Shown here in pieces: positions 15,657-24,805 of a DNA stretch of 50,138 bases. Position 1 is the stretch's first letter. Each line of letters begins with the position of its first letter. Position numbers and translations under genes: made by a program. The stretch comes from Candidatus Bipolaricaulota bacterium (lineage in GTDB: Bacteria > Bipolaricaulota > Bipolaricaulia > M55B111), in assembly GCA_018334915.1 (NCBI GenBank), contig JAGXLB010000004.1, forward strand, positions 1 through 50,138. The letters run 5' to 3'. The notes under the pieces are model-generated. The model saw nothing but the letters and a program-made list of their open reading frames with translations. It did no database searches and was not told the origin of the DNA.

Positions 15657-18272
15657 TCAATCGTCTGCACCACAACAGTACTTATACTTCTTTCCGCTTC
15701 CACAGGGACAGGGATCATTTCTACCGGGCTCGTCCTCTACGATTCTCTGTTCTTGACCCGACGACTCGTCTGATTTGGGTTGACGGGCGGAACTATCTTT
15801 GTCCTGCCCGGCTTTTTTTTCAGGGAGACCTGAGCTACCCTCGTCCGCCTGAAAATTGAATTTTGAGGGGTCAATCTCCGATTCAACTGGCTTCTGTTTA
15901 CCTTTGATATCTATGCGCGACTTTACCAGTAGCTCCACTATCTCCCTTCTCAACTCAGTCCTCATGTCCTGAAACAGGCGGAAGGACTCCCGTTTGAACT
16001 CGACCAGGGGATCCTTACCACCATAAGAGGACCAACCCACTCCGGCTTTCAAGTCATCAATAACGTAGAGGTGCTGACGCCATTCCCTGTCGATCACCTT
16101 GATAATTATCGATTTTATTAGCTCCGGGCTAACCTGATCCGTGTCTTTAAACTTTTCGAGCTGGTTTTCCCAGTTTGATACTACAATATCCCTTAGGGAT
16201 TCCTCCACGCTTTGGCTATTTTCTGACAGATCTTGTTCCGGTGAATAATTTTGGAATTCAGTCAATTCTTTTTCTAGGTCTTCCAATCTTTCTTCGGAAT
16301 TTCCGTCCTTCAGGCCGTATTGTTCAAGGAGATCTTCCGAAAAATCAGTCAGGACCGGCTGCAAGTAGCTGTCTATTTCTTCCCAGCTGCTTCCCTCCTC
16401 GGTCAAAACAAAGTGATCCCGCAGGCTGTAGATAGCTTCGCGCTGTTGAGCAAGAACTTTATCGTATTTTAAGACGTTTTTCCGTCTTTCGTAGTTTATT
16501 CCTTCTACTTTCTTCTGGGCCCGTCTGATAGCCTTTGTCAACAATTGATGTTCGATGGCCTCCCCGTCTTCCAGACCAACTTTATCCATTATAGAATCTA
16601 TTCTGTCACCGCCGAATATCCTAATGAGGTCGTCCTCAAGGGAAAGGTAGAACTGAGAAGACCCCGGATCACCCTGTCGGCCGGCTCGGCCCCGGAGCTG
16701 GTTATCGATTCTTCGACTTTCGTGTCTCTGAGTACCCAGTACGTGTAACCCACCCAGTTTGGCAACGCCTTCCCCCAGTTTTATATCCGTACCTCTTCCC
16801 GCCATATTTGTTGCTATTGTTATCGCCCCGGGTTGACCCGCGTCTTTTATGATTTCGGCCTCCCGGGCGTGGTTTTTGGCGTTCAATACTTCGTGGGGCA
16901 ACCCGCGTTTATCCAGGAGAGAACTCAGCCTTTCTGATTTTTCAATAGCGTTTGTTCCCACCAGAACCGGACGGCCTTTTTGGTGAAGCTCTTCAACTGC
17001 CTCGGCTACTGCTTCGTATTTGGCTTCTTTAGTCTTGAATATTACGTCGGGTTTGTGGTCCCTGCGTAAAGGTTCGTTTGTTGGAACTACGACTACATCA
17101 AGGTCGTAGATATCTTCGAACTCGTCTTCTTCAGTTTTTGCCGTTCCCGTCATCCCGCTTAATCCATCGTACAGGAGAAAGAAATTTTGCAGGGTTACCT
17201 GGGCGAAGGTCTGGTTTTCCTTCTGAACCATCATTCCTTCTTTTGCTTCTATGGCCTGATGTAATCCCTCGGAAAGTCTTCTATCCGGCATTAACCTTCC
17301 GGTGAATTCGTCCACCAAAACAACTCCCCCGTCCTGAATTATGTAATCCTCGTCCTTTTGAAAAAATTCCTCTGCCTTCAGGGCCGTCTTTAGGTGGTGG
17401 AGCATGGTGATATTTTCGGGGGAATAAAGGTCCTCGAGATGAAGGAAATTTTCCGCCTTATTTGCACCTCCGTCAGTTAAAGAGACCGACTGATTTTTCT
17501 CGTCTATTTCATAATCCTGTCCTTTATTAAATCTTGGTGCAAGACGGGCAAATCTTTTGTATAGCTTGGTGGATTCTTCCGTGGAACCTGAAATTATCAG
17601 CGGGGTTCTAGCTTCATCTATCAATATGCTATCAATCTCGTCGATAATTGCGAAATCCCTATTTGCCCCAACCCGTTGGTCCTCTGACATAACCATATTG
17701 TCTCTTAAGTAATCGAACCCAAACTGGTTCGCGGTGCCGTAGACTATATCAGCTTCGTACGCCTGTTTGCGGGCTTCTACGCCCATGTCTTCCTGAATTA
17801 CCGAAACATCCAGGCCAAGGGTCTCGTAAATGGGCCCCATCCAATTTCGATCTCGCTCCGCCAGATAATCGTTTACAGTTGCTATGTGGACCTGCCCCGT
17901 AATACCGTTTAAGTAAGCTGGCATCGTTGCGACCAGGGTTTTTCCTTCTCCGGTAGCCATCTCCGCGATCCTTCTCTGGTGTAAAGCCACACCGCCAATA
18001 ATTTGAACGTCATAGGGTCTCATTCCGGTTTCTCTTTCGGCGGCTTCCCTGACCAGAGCGAAGGCTTCGGGGATAAGTTCTTCCTTGTCCGTTCCGGAGG
18101 AAATTTTCTCCCGGAATTCTTCAGTCTTTTTCCTCATTTCCTTCTCCGATAGGTCAGCTACTTCATCCTCAAAGTCATTTACCCGATCGACGTAACTCCG
18201 GAGTCGGGAGAGTTTCTGATCGTTCGTCTGACCAAAGACCCAGTCTACGGCTCTTTTTACTTTATCAAACAT
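15657..18272 (-). CDS. secA: Preprotein translocase ATPase SecA
   Basis: SecA drives protein export through SecYEG. The 871-residue protein has Walker A MATGEGKT, the DEAD-like box IDEIDSILIDEARTP, GTNAIEKSE, ATNMAGRGTDI and QLRGRAGRQGDPG of the second helicase domain, and the C-terminal SEC-C zinc motif CPCGSGKKYKYCC after a Ser/Asp/Glu-rich linker. Length is normal. The ATG (MFDKVKRAVDW) is the family's usual start. Confidence 0.97.
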   Translation of the reverse strand: MFDKVKRAVDWVFGQTNDQKLSRLRSYVDRVNDFEDEVADLSEKEMRKKTEEFREKISSGTDKEELIPEAFALVREAAERETGMRPYDVQIIGGVALHQRRIAEMATGEGKTLVATMPAYLNGITGQVHIATVNDYLAERDRNWMGPIYETLGLDVSVIQEDMGVEARKQAYEADIVYGTANQFGFDYLRDNMVMSEDQRVGANRDFAIIDEIDSILIDEARTPLIISGSTEESTKLYKRFARLAPRFNKGQDYEIDEKNQSVSLTDGGANKAENFLHLEDLYSPENITMLHHLKTALKAEEFFQKDEDYIIQDGGVVLVDEFTGRLMPDRRLSEGLHQAIEAKEGMMVQKENQTFAQVTLQNFFLLYDGLSGMTGTAKTEEDEFEDIYDLDVVVVPTNEPLRRDHKPDVIFKTKEAKYEAVAEAVEELHQKGRPVLVGTNAIEKSERLSSLLDKRGLPHEVLNAKNHAREAEIIKDAGQPGAITIATNMAGRGTDIKLGEGVAKLGGLHVLGTQRHESRRIDNQLRGRAGRQGDPGSSQFYLSLEDDLIRIFGGDRIDSIMDKVGLEDGEAIEHQLLTKAIRRAQKKVEGINYERRKNVLKYDKVLAQQREAIYSLRDHFVLTEEGSSWEEIDSYLQPVLTDFSEDLLEQYGLKDGNSEERLEDLEKELTEFQNYSPEQDLSENSQSVEESLRDIVVSNWENQLEKFKDTDQVSPELIKSIIIKVIDREWRQHLYVIDDLKAGVGWSSYGGKDPLVEFKRESFRLFQDMRTELRREIVELLVKSRIDIKGKQKPVESEIDPSKFNFQADEGSSGLPEKKAGQDKDSSARQPKSDESSGQEQRIVEDEPGRNDPCPCGSGKKYKYCCGADD

Positions 18273-18395
18273 AATTAATCACTTCGGTAGGATATCTTCA
18301 TTTGCTTAACTCTGTAAGTAAGTACTAAGAGACAAAAAAAGATGGCCAACAAACCTGCATCAAATTATGGTTTATCGAGGGTGGTAAAATCAAGA

Positions 18396-18425
18396 AACCC
18401 CAGACCCAGAATTGGGGCTGGGGTT
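18396..18425 (-). terminator. Terminator after the acetate permease
   Basis: An interrupted inverted repeat with outer arms AACCCCAG and CTGGGGTT and inner CCCA/TGGG pairs lies about 30 bases after the permease stop. On the minus strand it is followed by a T-rich stretch (TTTCTTGATTTT), as expected for an intrinsic terminator. Confidence 0.6.
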
Positions 18426-18453
18426 ATAGTTGATTGAGCTAACTGGACTCCCT

Positions 18454-19026
18454 TTAACGCTCTCCCAGCGGGATAACAGTTTTCCCGAACATTGTGTTTA
18501 TTATAACCCCTGCTGACGAATACCAGGCTATTAATGCGCATAAGAGGCCTTCGTAACCGGCAATCTTGGCGATGGTTGGGTTAAATTCTCCCCATGCAAG
18601 AAGGAAGAATAAAATCGTCAAAGTGATAAATATCCACATAATGGCCTTTGGTTCGCGTAGAGACGCGATCGTCATGTAGAAAGTAAATATACCCCAGGCG
18701 ATCAGAGCAATCGCGATTCCTTCCTTGGGTACGTCAGTAACTATTCCTGCCCATTCGAGGAAAAAGAAGGAAGCCAGGCCTATCCAGAATGCTCCAAAAG
18801 AGGAAAATGCCGTAGCCCCAAAGACGTTATTCCGCCGAAATTCCCACATTCCGGCCAGCAGTTGAGCCAAACCTCCATAGGCTATCGCCATGGGCATAAC
18901 GATACCGAGTGATCCCTCGGCTACCAGCCCTGAATTAACAAGGTTAAGGATGAATGTTGATAGCGCGAACCCTCCCAGACCCAGAGGTGAAGGGTTGGCT
19001 ACGTCTTCGTTGATCTCCAAGTTCAA
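18454..19026 (-). CDS. satP: Acetate uptake transporter, GPR1/FUN34/YaaH (SatP) family
   Basis: The 190-residue protein has six hydrophobic segments and the family motif NPSPLGLGGFALSTF near the N-terminus (usually N-P-[AS]-P-L-G-L), followed by a YGGLAQLLAGMWEF segment. Members move acetate or succinate, probably with protons. It lies 36 bases after acs on the same strand, a pairing that supports acetate as substrate. The start is TTG at 19024-19026 behind GGAGTGA. The spacing is tight, so the start is less sure than the family. Confidence 0.9.
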   Translation of the reverse strand: MNLEINEDVANPSPLGLGGFALSTFILNLVNSGLVAEGSLGIVMPMAIAYGGLAQLLAGMWEFRRNNVFGATAFSSFGAFWIGLASFFFLEWAGIVTDVPKEGIAIALIAWGIFTFYMTIASLREPKAIMWIFITLTILFFLLAWGEFNPTIAKIAGYEGLLCALIAWYSSAGVIINTMFGKTVIPLGER

Positions 19027-19062
19027 TCACTCCATTTATTAGTTTGAGTTTGACGGGTTTAA

Positions 19063-21021
19063 TTACTCACTCAACTTTTCCTGAAGCTCTTCTACGGTTT
19101 CAGGATTTCTCAGAGTAGTCAGGTCTCCGACGTCCTCGCCCCTTACCAGGCTTTTCAAGATTCTCCGCATAATCTTGCCCGATCTCGTTTTGGGAACTTC
19201 GTCTGCGATGACAATGTCGGCGGGACGGGCTGTCGGTCCTATGGTGTCGTCGACCAGCTGGATGAGTTCTTTCTGTAATGTTTCCTCGTCGATGTCAGTT
19301 CCCCTCTCCAGCATGACGAACGCTACGGGGACTTCTCCCTTCACCTCGTCCGGACGGGATACAACTGCGGGCTCCGCGACTGCTTCGTGTTTTCCGAGCG
19401 CGTTTTCGACCTCACCAGTTGCCAATCTGTGACCAGCGACATTCATTACGTCGTCCAATCGTCCGGTTATTCTGATATTTCCGTCCTCATCCTTTCTGGC
19501 TCCGTCACTGGTGAAGTAGTAGTCCGGACCGTATTCGCTCCAGTACTCATCTTTAAACTTCTCCGGCCGTTTATAGACTCCCCTGATTAAGCTGGGTGGG
19601 AATGGGGATTTAATTGTTAGATATCCACCCTCGTCAACCCCCACGGGATTTCCTTCGGTATCGAGAAGACCAGCGTCAATTCCTGGGAAGGGTTTTCCGG
19701 CGAAGGTTGGGATAAAGGGTCCTATACCCGGTAGCGCATTGATTACGTTTGCGCCAGTTTCAGTTTGCCACCAGGTGTCCACGACAGGACAGCGCCCACC
19801 ACCTATATTATCGAAGTACCACATCCAGGCGTCCTTGTTTATCGGTTCACCTACAGTGCCCAGTATTCTCAGGCTGGAAAGATCGTGCTTTTCCGGCCAT
19901 TCGGTACCCTGCTTTATGAACATTCTAATGGCGGTCGGTGCCGTGTAAAATCCGGTAACTCCCTCCTCCTCAACAATCTGCCATAGCCTGTCGTATTCAG
20001 GATAGTCAGGCGCACCTTCGTAGACTACAGTGGTAATTCCATTTAGGAGAGGGCCATAATTTATGTAAGTGTGACCAGTTATCCAGCCTACGTCTGCGGT
20101 ACACCAGAATATGTCGTCATCGTGCAGGTTAAAATTCCACTTTGCCGTAAGGTAAGACTGGACGGTATAACCGCCTACATTGTGCATGACGCCTTTGGGT
20201 TTACCGGTTGTACCGCTGGTATAAAGGATGAATGCAAGATCGCTACTGTTCATCACTGCAGGTTCGTGTTCCGAGTCGGCGTCTTCCATGAGTTCGTGAT
20301 ACCAGTGGTCTCTACCTTCCTGCATTTCAACGTCCTTTCCCGTTCTTTGTACCGTTACGACGTCTTCTACCGGACTGCCCTGCAGTCCTTTGTTGGCGTT
20401 CTTTTTCAGGTTCAGCGGTTTCCCTCGCCTGTAGTAGCCGTCTGCCGTTACCAGGACTTTGGCATTTGCGTCCTCTAATCTGTCCCTAAGTGAATCGGGG
20501 CTAAATGCCGAGAAGACCACGCTGTGAACAGCTCCGACTCGGGCCGTCGCAAGCATAGCTATTAAGGCTTCGGGAATCATCGGCATGTAAATGCCGACCC
20601 TGTCTCCCTTTTCCACGCCAAAGCTTTCCAGGACGTTAGCGAACTTAGAAACTTCTTCCTGAAGTTCGGCATATGTCATCCGAACGGTTTCTTCGTCCGT
20701 GGGTTCCGGTTCCCAGATGATTGCATTTTTATTGCCTTTACCGTTCTCAACATGTCTGTCGATCGCATTATAGGCCAGGTTGAGTTTTCCTCCAACAAAC
20801 CATTCGTAGTTATAGGGCTCCTCTGTATAGGTCTCGTCCCATTCTTCGTACCAGTCGATGCCCTCTTTAGCATGTTTCGCCCAGAAGCCCTGAGGGTCCC
20901 TAAGGGCTTCTTCGTAGATGGATTCGTCTGAAACCCACGCTTTTTCCTTCATTTCCTCCGTTGGCCAAAAGACTTCCTCTCTTTCCGGGTCTTCCTTAAC
21001 CCATTTTTTCGGTTCTGACAT
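19063..21021 (-). CDS. acs: Acetyl-CoA synthetase, AMP-forming
   Basis: Acs converts acetate, ATP and CoA to acetyl-CoA, AMP and pyrophosphate. The 652-residue protein shows [14 protein letters not shown] (P-loop), [32 protein letters not shown] and the C-terminal [11 protein letters not shown], whose Lys is the catalytic lysine that Pat-type acetyltransferases block. The protein is very acidic, with an N-terminus rich in Glu and Trp. It is followed directly by the acetate permease. A GNAT-fused acyl-CoA synthetase at 35.3-37.9 kb is a candidate regulator. Confidence 0.96.
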   Translation of the reverse strand: MSEPKKWVKEDPEREEVFWPTEEMKEKAWVSDESIYEEALRDPQGFWAKHAKEGIDWYEEWDETYTEEPYNYEWFVGGKLNLAYNAIDRHVENGKGNKNAIIWEPEPTDEETVRMTYAELQEEVSKFANVLESFGVEKGDRVGIYMPMIPEALIAMLATARVGAVHSVVFSAFSPDSLRDRLEDANAKVLVTADGYYRRGKPLNLKKNANKGLQGSPVEDVVTVQRTGKDVEMQEGRDHWYHELMEDADSEHEPAVMNSSDLAFILYTSGTTGKPKGVMHNVGGYTVQSYLTAKWNFNLHDDDIFWCTADVGWITGHTYINYGPLLNGITTVVYEGAPDYPEYDRLWQIVEEEGVTGFYTAPTAIRMFIKQGTEWPEKHDLSSLRILGTVGEPINKDAWMWYFDNIGGGRCPVVDTWWQTETGANVINALPGIGPFIPTFAGKPFPGIDAGLLDTEGNPVGVDEGGYLTIKSPFPPSLIRGVYKRPEKFKDEYWSEYGPDYYFTSDGARKDEDGNIRITGRLDDVMNVAGHRLATGEVENALGKHEAVAEPAVVSRPDEVKGEVPVAFVMLERGTDIDEETLQKELIQLVDDTIGPTARPADIVIADEVPKTRSGKIMRRILKSLVRGEDVGDLTTLRNPETVEELQEKLSE

Positions 21022-21154
21022 TTAACACCCTCCCGTTTAGTAAGGTGATCGAACTTTTATTTGAGATGAACGGTACTAAACAATAAGTTTCTCACAGAGC
21101 TAATTCGGATTCAGAAGTTTGTAGTGATAATTATGGAGATCAATATTTAAATAA

Positions 21155-22345
21155 TTAACTAACCATCTCCCTCACCATTTCTCTGAATGATTTACCTCCA
21201 GTTACCGTCAGCTCTCCGACGATCCCCCGAGGCATGGAAAATACGACGAAAATAAAGATGATTCCAATTAAGATACTTGTCCAGCCGCCGATTAGAGGAT
21301 TTAAGAAGTGCTCCAGCAGTAAAATAATTCCTGCTCCCAGAATAGCCCCTTTGAGCGTTCCAAGCCCTCCAAGTACAGCAAATATGAGAGCCCGAATAGT
21401 AATAAAAGGATCGAATACATTGCCGGCACTTACCGTGAGCAAATAGGGGGCGTATAAGCCGCCAGCCAATCCAGCAATTGAGCCAGAAACAGCCAGGGCA
21501 AGTAATTTGTAGTTAAAGGTATTATAACCTATAACTTCGGTCCTCGTTTCGTTTTCCCTTATAGACTGCCATACTTTTCCCACGGGGGAACTAACGACCC
21601 TTCTGATCAGGAAGTATATGGCGACAAGGAACGATAGCGTTAAGTAGTAGCGGTTTGCGGTTAGTCTTTCAAAGCTGGCTGCTGACTCAAGGTAACTTAA
21701 ATGTTCAGTTGCAAAATAAAATATCCCTCCAATAATACCGGAGCTAACAAGCATCGTGGGGACCTGCTGGAGCAGGGAGAAATTCCTGGTATTTTTGTAT
21801 ATCGCGACCAGCAGACCGATGGCCAGTAACCCCAGAAAACCGTATTCGAAGACCCTGATTGCCCATATGGACTTCAAAATCCCGGGTAATGGTACTAGTA
21901 TTCCACCTTCTCCTCCGCTGACCGGCCTGAAGATCCTTTTTTGGAACATGGAAAGGATTATCATGACAAATGCCAGACTGAAAAAAGTAAATGGAACGCC
22001 TTTGAAGGATCTCCTGACTATCAATGACAGGATTACGCCAAGAATTGCTCCCACTAAGAGGCTGAATAAGAGGGCGACCATAAAGTTGAATTCAGTCCAG
22101 TTCAGCGTGTAGGCAGTAATATATGCACCCATCCCGAAAAATAGTGACTGACCAAAATTGAGAAGACCCGTGTATCCCAGTAATAGATCAAAAGAGAGGG
22201 CATAGATTGATATGGCAAAAATCCTGGTTAATATATCGGCAAAAGGTAAATTAAAGTAAAAAAAGATGGGTATCAAAGCAAAAAATAGCCCGATAGTTGC
22301 CAGTGGATACGAGTTAGACTTTAGGTGTTTAGCTAAATTCCTCAT
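21155..22345 (-). CDS. livM: Branched-chain amino acid type ABC permease LivM
   Basis: The 396-residue membrane protein has about ten hydrophobic segments and the LivM signature LSFDLLLGYTGLLNFGQSLFFGMGAY. Its C-terminal portion contains GLAGGLYAPYLL and AVLGGLGTLKGAILGAG. With LivH it forms the translocation path of a LIV-type importer. The ATG overlaps the livH stop by four bases (ATGA), so the two subunits are translationally coupled. It is the last gene of livK-livG-livF-livH-livM. Confidence 0.92.
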   Translation of the reverse strand: MRNLAKHLKSNSYPLATIGLFFALIPIFFYFNLPFADILTRIFAISIYALSFDLLLGYTGLLNFGQSLFFGMGAYITAYTLNWTEFNFMVALLFSLLVGAILGVILSLIVRRSFKGVPFTFFSLAFVMIILSMFQKRIFRPVSGGEGGILVPLPGILKSIWAIRVFEYGFLGLLAIGLLVAIYKNTRNFSLLQQVPTMLVSSGIIGGIFYFATEHLSYLESAASFERLTANRYYLTLSFLVAIYFLIRRVVSSPVGKVWQSIRENETRTEVIGYNTFNYKLLALAVSGSIAGLAGGLYAPYLLTVSAGNVFDPFITIRALIFAVLGGLGTLKGAILGAGIILLLEHFLNPLIGGWTSILIGIIFIFVVFSMPRGIVGELTVTGGKSFREMVREMVS

Positions 22346-23208
22346 TGTGTCGCACCCCCAAGCAGCCCCTCGGGTTTTAGTAGCAATACTGCTGCCATTA
22401 GAATAAATAAACTGGGCCCGGCGAGGAAAGGTATATAATAAGCGAAAAGTTCGTGAATTATTCCAGCCAGAAGGGCGGCGTAAAACGTACCTTTAAAGGA
22501 ACCTAACCCACCGATTACTACAATGGCGAAAGCGAAGAATAAATAGTTTAATCCGAGATCGACGCTGGCATATATCCACCCGACAGCTGCTGCCCCCCCC
22601 AGTCCGGCTAAAGCACTACCTACCGCGAAAACCAGGGTAAAAGTCCTCTTGGTATTTGCGCCCAGAGCTTTTGCCATATCGACGTCATCAATGCCTGCCC
22701 GGACTATCAGTCCGACATTAGTTCTATTTAAGAATAAGAAGACACCGCCGGCAATTATAAATCCCAGAACGATTATAAAGAGTCTGTACTTATTAATGAT
22801 AATTGGACCGGGTTTTAACGTGCCCTGGATGTAGGAAGGAATCGTGCCGTAGGTTGAGCTGGCCGCTCCGTATCTTAATAACGCCCCGTGATGGATAATA
22901 TACATTATTCCCAGAGTCAACATTATGATCGCCATCTCGTTCCCAAACTTCCGCCGCAGGAGACCGGATTCGACTAAAGCGGCTAAAATTGCCATCGCTA
23001 TACCGGCAGCTAGTAGGCCAAGGTAAAAGCTTCCAGTGTAACTAACTACCTCGTAGGAAACAAAAGCCCCGAGCATAAAAAAGCTACCGTGAGCAAAATT
23101 TACGATATCCTCAAGACCAAAGATCAGCGAAAAGCCAGAAGCTATCATAAAGTAAAGCATGCTTAACGCCAATCCGTCGATTAACGCGCTAGCCAGAGTA
23201 GAAATCAT
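22342..23208 (-). CDS. livH: Branched-chain amino acid type ABC permease LivH
   Basis: The 288-residue membrane protein carries the LivH motifs LSMLYFMIASGFSLIFGLEDIVNFAHGSFFMLGAF (abridged here to its ends: LSMLYFMIASG and NFAHGSFFMLGAF), RAGIDDVDMAKALGAN and AFAIVVIGGLGSFKGTF. Length is normal. It follows livF by about 13 bases and overlaps livM. The substrate cannot be read from the permease. The genes around it point to a carboxylic acid as much as to an amino acid. Confidence 0.92.
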   Translation of the reverse strand: MISTLASALIDGLALSMLYFMIASGFSLIFGLEDIVNFAHGSFFMLGAFVSYEVVSYTGSFYLGLLAAGIAMAILAALVESGLLRRKFGNEMAIIMLTLGIMYIIHHGALLRYGAASSTYGTIPSYIQGTLKPGPIIINKYRLFIIVLGFIIAGGVFLFLNRTNVGLIVRAGIDDVDMAKALGANTKRTFTLVFAVGSALAGLGGAAAVGWIYASVDLGLNYLFFAFAIVVIGGLGSFKGTFYAALLAGIIHELFAYYIPFLAGPSLFILMAAVLLLKPEGLLGGATQ

Positions 23209-23221
23209 TTAACTCACCCAA

Positions 23222-23929
23222 TTATTGGACTCCCGTGCCAAGATATTTCTCGGCTATCTCAGAGTTTTCGATTAATTTTTCTATATTGCCTTTTTCCTCG
23301 ACCACACCATTAGCCATAACTAAAAACTTTTCGGCGAATTTTTCTGCCAGCTGAAGATTGTCCGCAACTAAAAGGACTGAGGCTCTTTCCTTGACCTTGT
23401 CCAGAGCTCTATAAACCTTTTGGCTGTTCTCAGGGCTCAGGCCTTCCGTCGGTTCGTCTATTAAGAGTAATTCGTTGCTCTTATCGACCATTGCGCGGGC
23501 CAGAGCCAGTAACTTTTGTTCGCCACCACTGAGAGACTTGCCCAGGTTTGCGCTGTGATCTTTGAGGAGAGGAAATAGCTCGTAAGCGTATTCCAGGTCT
23601 GCGGAGTCCTGGTTGAGGGTTCCCATCCTCAAGTTTTCTTCCACAGTTAGGTTAGAAAATATCCGTGCTGAGTCGGGAGAGTATCCAATGCCCTTTTGGG
23701 CAATTTTGTAGGGTGGAACCCCGAGAAGCGATTCCCCTTTGAATGCAACATCTCCGTCAAAAGGCGGCCATAAACCGAGTATGCTTTCCAGGGTCGTAGT
23801 TTTGCCCGCCCCATTTCGCCCCAGTATTGCAACCAGCTGTCCTTCGGGAACCTGAAATGAAACCCCCTGCAAGACGTAAGCTTCCTCTATCTCTACGTGG
23901 ACGTTCTGAAGTTCTAAGATGTTTTTCAT
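23222..23929 (-). CDS. livF: Branched-chain type ABC ATPase LivF
   Basis: The 235-residue ATPase has Walker A GRNGAGKTT, signature LSGGEQKLLALARAM, Walker B LLLIDEPTEGLSPE and an H-loop region where D-N-L replaces the usual E-H (VADNLQLAEKFA). The E-H replacement is normal for LivF proteins, which typically read VEQN at this place. It pairs with LivG as the motor of the importer. Two bases separate it from livG. Confidence 0.92.
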   Translation of the reverse strand: MKNILELQNVHVEIEEAYVLQGVSFQVPEGQLVAILGRNGAGKTTTLESILGLWPPFDGDVAFKGESLLGVPPYKIAQKGIGYSPDSARIFSNLTVEENLRMGTLNQDSADLEYAYELFPLLKDHSANLGKSLSGGEQKLLALARAMVDKSNELLLIDEPTEGLSPENSQKVYRALDKVKERASVLLVADNLQLAEKFAEKFLVMANGVVEEKGNIEKLIENSEIAEKYLGTGVQ

Positions 23930-23931
23930 GT

Positions 23932-24693
23932 TTAACCCAGTGCTCCCAAATAAGCCTGCTGTACTTCATCGTTCTGTCTAATTGCTTCCGGCGTGCCTTC
24001 CGCAAGTGTTTTTCCATCAGCAAGCACACAAATTTTATCCGAAATATCCATAACTATATCCATGTTATGTTCGATTAAAACTATAGATAGGTCTCCACGA
24101 ACCTCGTTAAGCTTTTCTATCACGTCTAGAACTTCCGGTATTTCCTCCATGGCCATACCCGCGGTCGGTTCGTCGAGTAGAAGTAGTTCCGGATCCGTGG
24201 CAAGAGCAATGGCAAAGTCCAGTTTACGCTGATTGGCTCGAGTGAGGTTCCCTGCCTGGGTTCCGTATTCTTCGTTCAGGTCAACTTTATCAAGTAAATT
24301 TTGGGACTTTTCTATGAAATTTTGATAGCTATCGGCACGGGAAAACATGTCATAAGTAGTTTTTGAGCCACCACGGCTCTGGGCTGCTATTCGGACGTTT
24401 TCCAGAGTGGGAAGTGAGGGAAAAATTTGAGTAAGCTGAAATGACCTGGCAATTCCTTCTTTAGACCTCTCCTCAGGAGAAAAGTCCGTTATTATTTTTC
24501 CTTTATAGGTAATCTCGCCGCTTGTTGGCTCAAGCAAACCTGAGAGCAAATTAAAAAAGGTAGTCTTTCCTGCTCCATTTGGGCCGATTATCGCTTCGAT
24601 CTTTCCCCGGGGAATCTTGAGATCAACATGATCCACAGCAGTCAGACCGCCAAAATCTTTCGTTAAACCTTTCGTTTCGAGTATTGTTTTCAT
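23932..24693 (-). CDS. livG: Branched-chain type ABC ATPase LivG with degenerate signature
   Basis: The 253-residue ATPase has Walker A GPNGAGKTT (about 37-45), Walker B LLLLDEPTAGM (catalytic Glu175) and the H-loop VLIEHNMDIVM, as in LivG. The ABC signature, normally LPYGQQRRLE in LivG, reads LTRANQRKLDF (150-160): the signature glycine is alanine and the next Gln is Asn. I confirmed this by translating the DNA. One of the two composite ATP sites of the LivF/LivG pair may therefore be weak. The gene starts 57 bases after a long intercistronic hairpin that follows livK. Confidence 0.92.
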   Translation of the reverse strand: MKTILETKGLTKDFGGLTAVDHVDLKIPRGKIEAIIGPNGAGKTTFFNLLSGLLEPTSGEITYKGKIITDFSPEERSKEGIARSFQLTQIFPSLPTLENVRIAAQSRGGSKTTYDMFSRADSYQNFIEKSQNLLDKVDLNEEYGTQAGNLTRANQRKLDFAIALATDPELLLLDEPTAGMAMEEIPEVLDVIEKLNEVRGDLSIVLIEHNMDIVMDISDKICVLADGKTLAEGTPEAIRQNDEVQQAYLGALG

Positions 24694-24749
24694 TAACTTG
24701 TTTTAATCACCTAAAAAATGAACGATCAAACCACTTTTATATTTTTAGA

Positions 24750-24788
24750 GACTCTTTACCCCTGGATAAACTCCAGGGGTAAAGAGTC
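24750..24788 (-). promoter_or_regulatory. Intercistronic hairpin between livK and livG
   Basis: A perfect 17-bp stem (24750-24766 with 24772-24788) and a TAAAC loop lie directly after the livK stop. On the minus strand no U-tract follows, so it is probably a partial terminator or a 3' stabiliser that keeps binding-protein mRNA above the rest of the operon. Confidence 0.6.
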
Positions 24789-24805
24789 CATGATGTGTCG
24801 TACTG

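Noticed and set aside
20071-20478. 135-codon plus-strand ORF inside acs
   Set aside because: Fully antisense to acs. Its length follows from the codon bias of the real gene.
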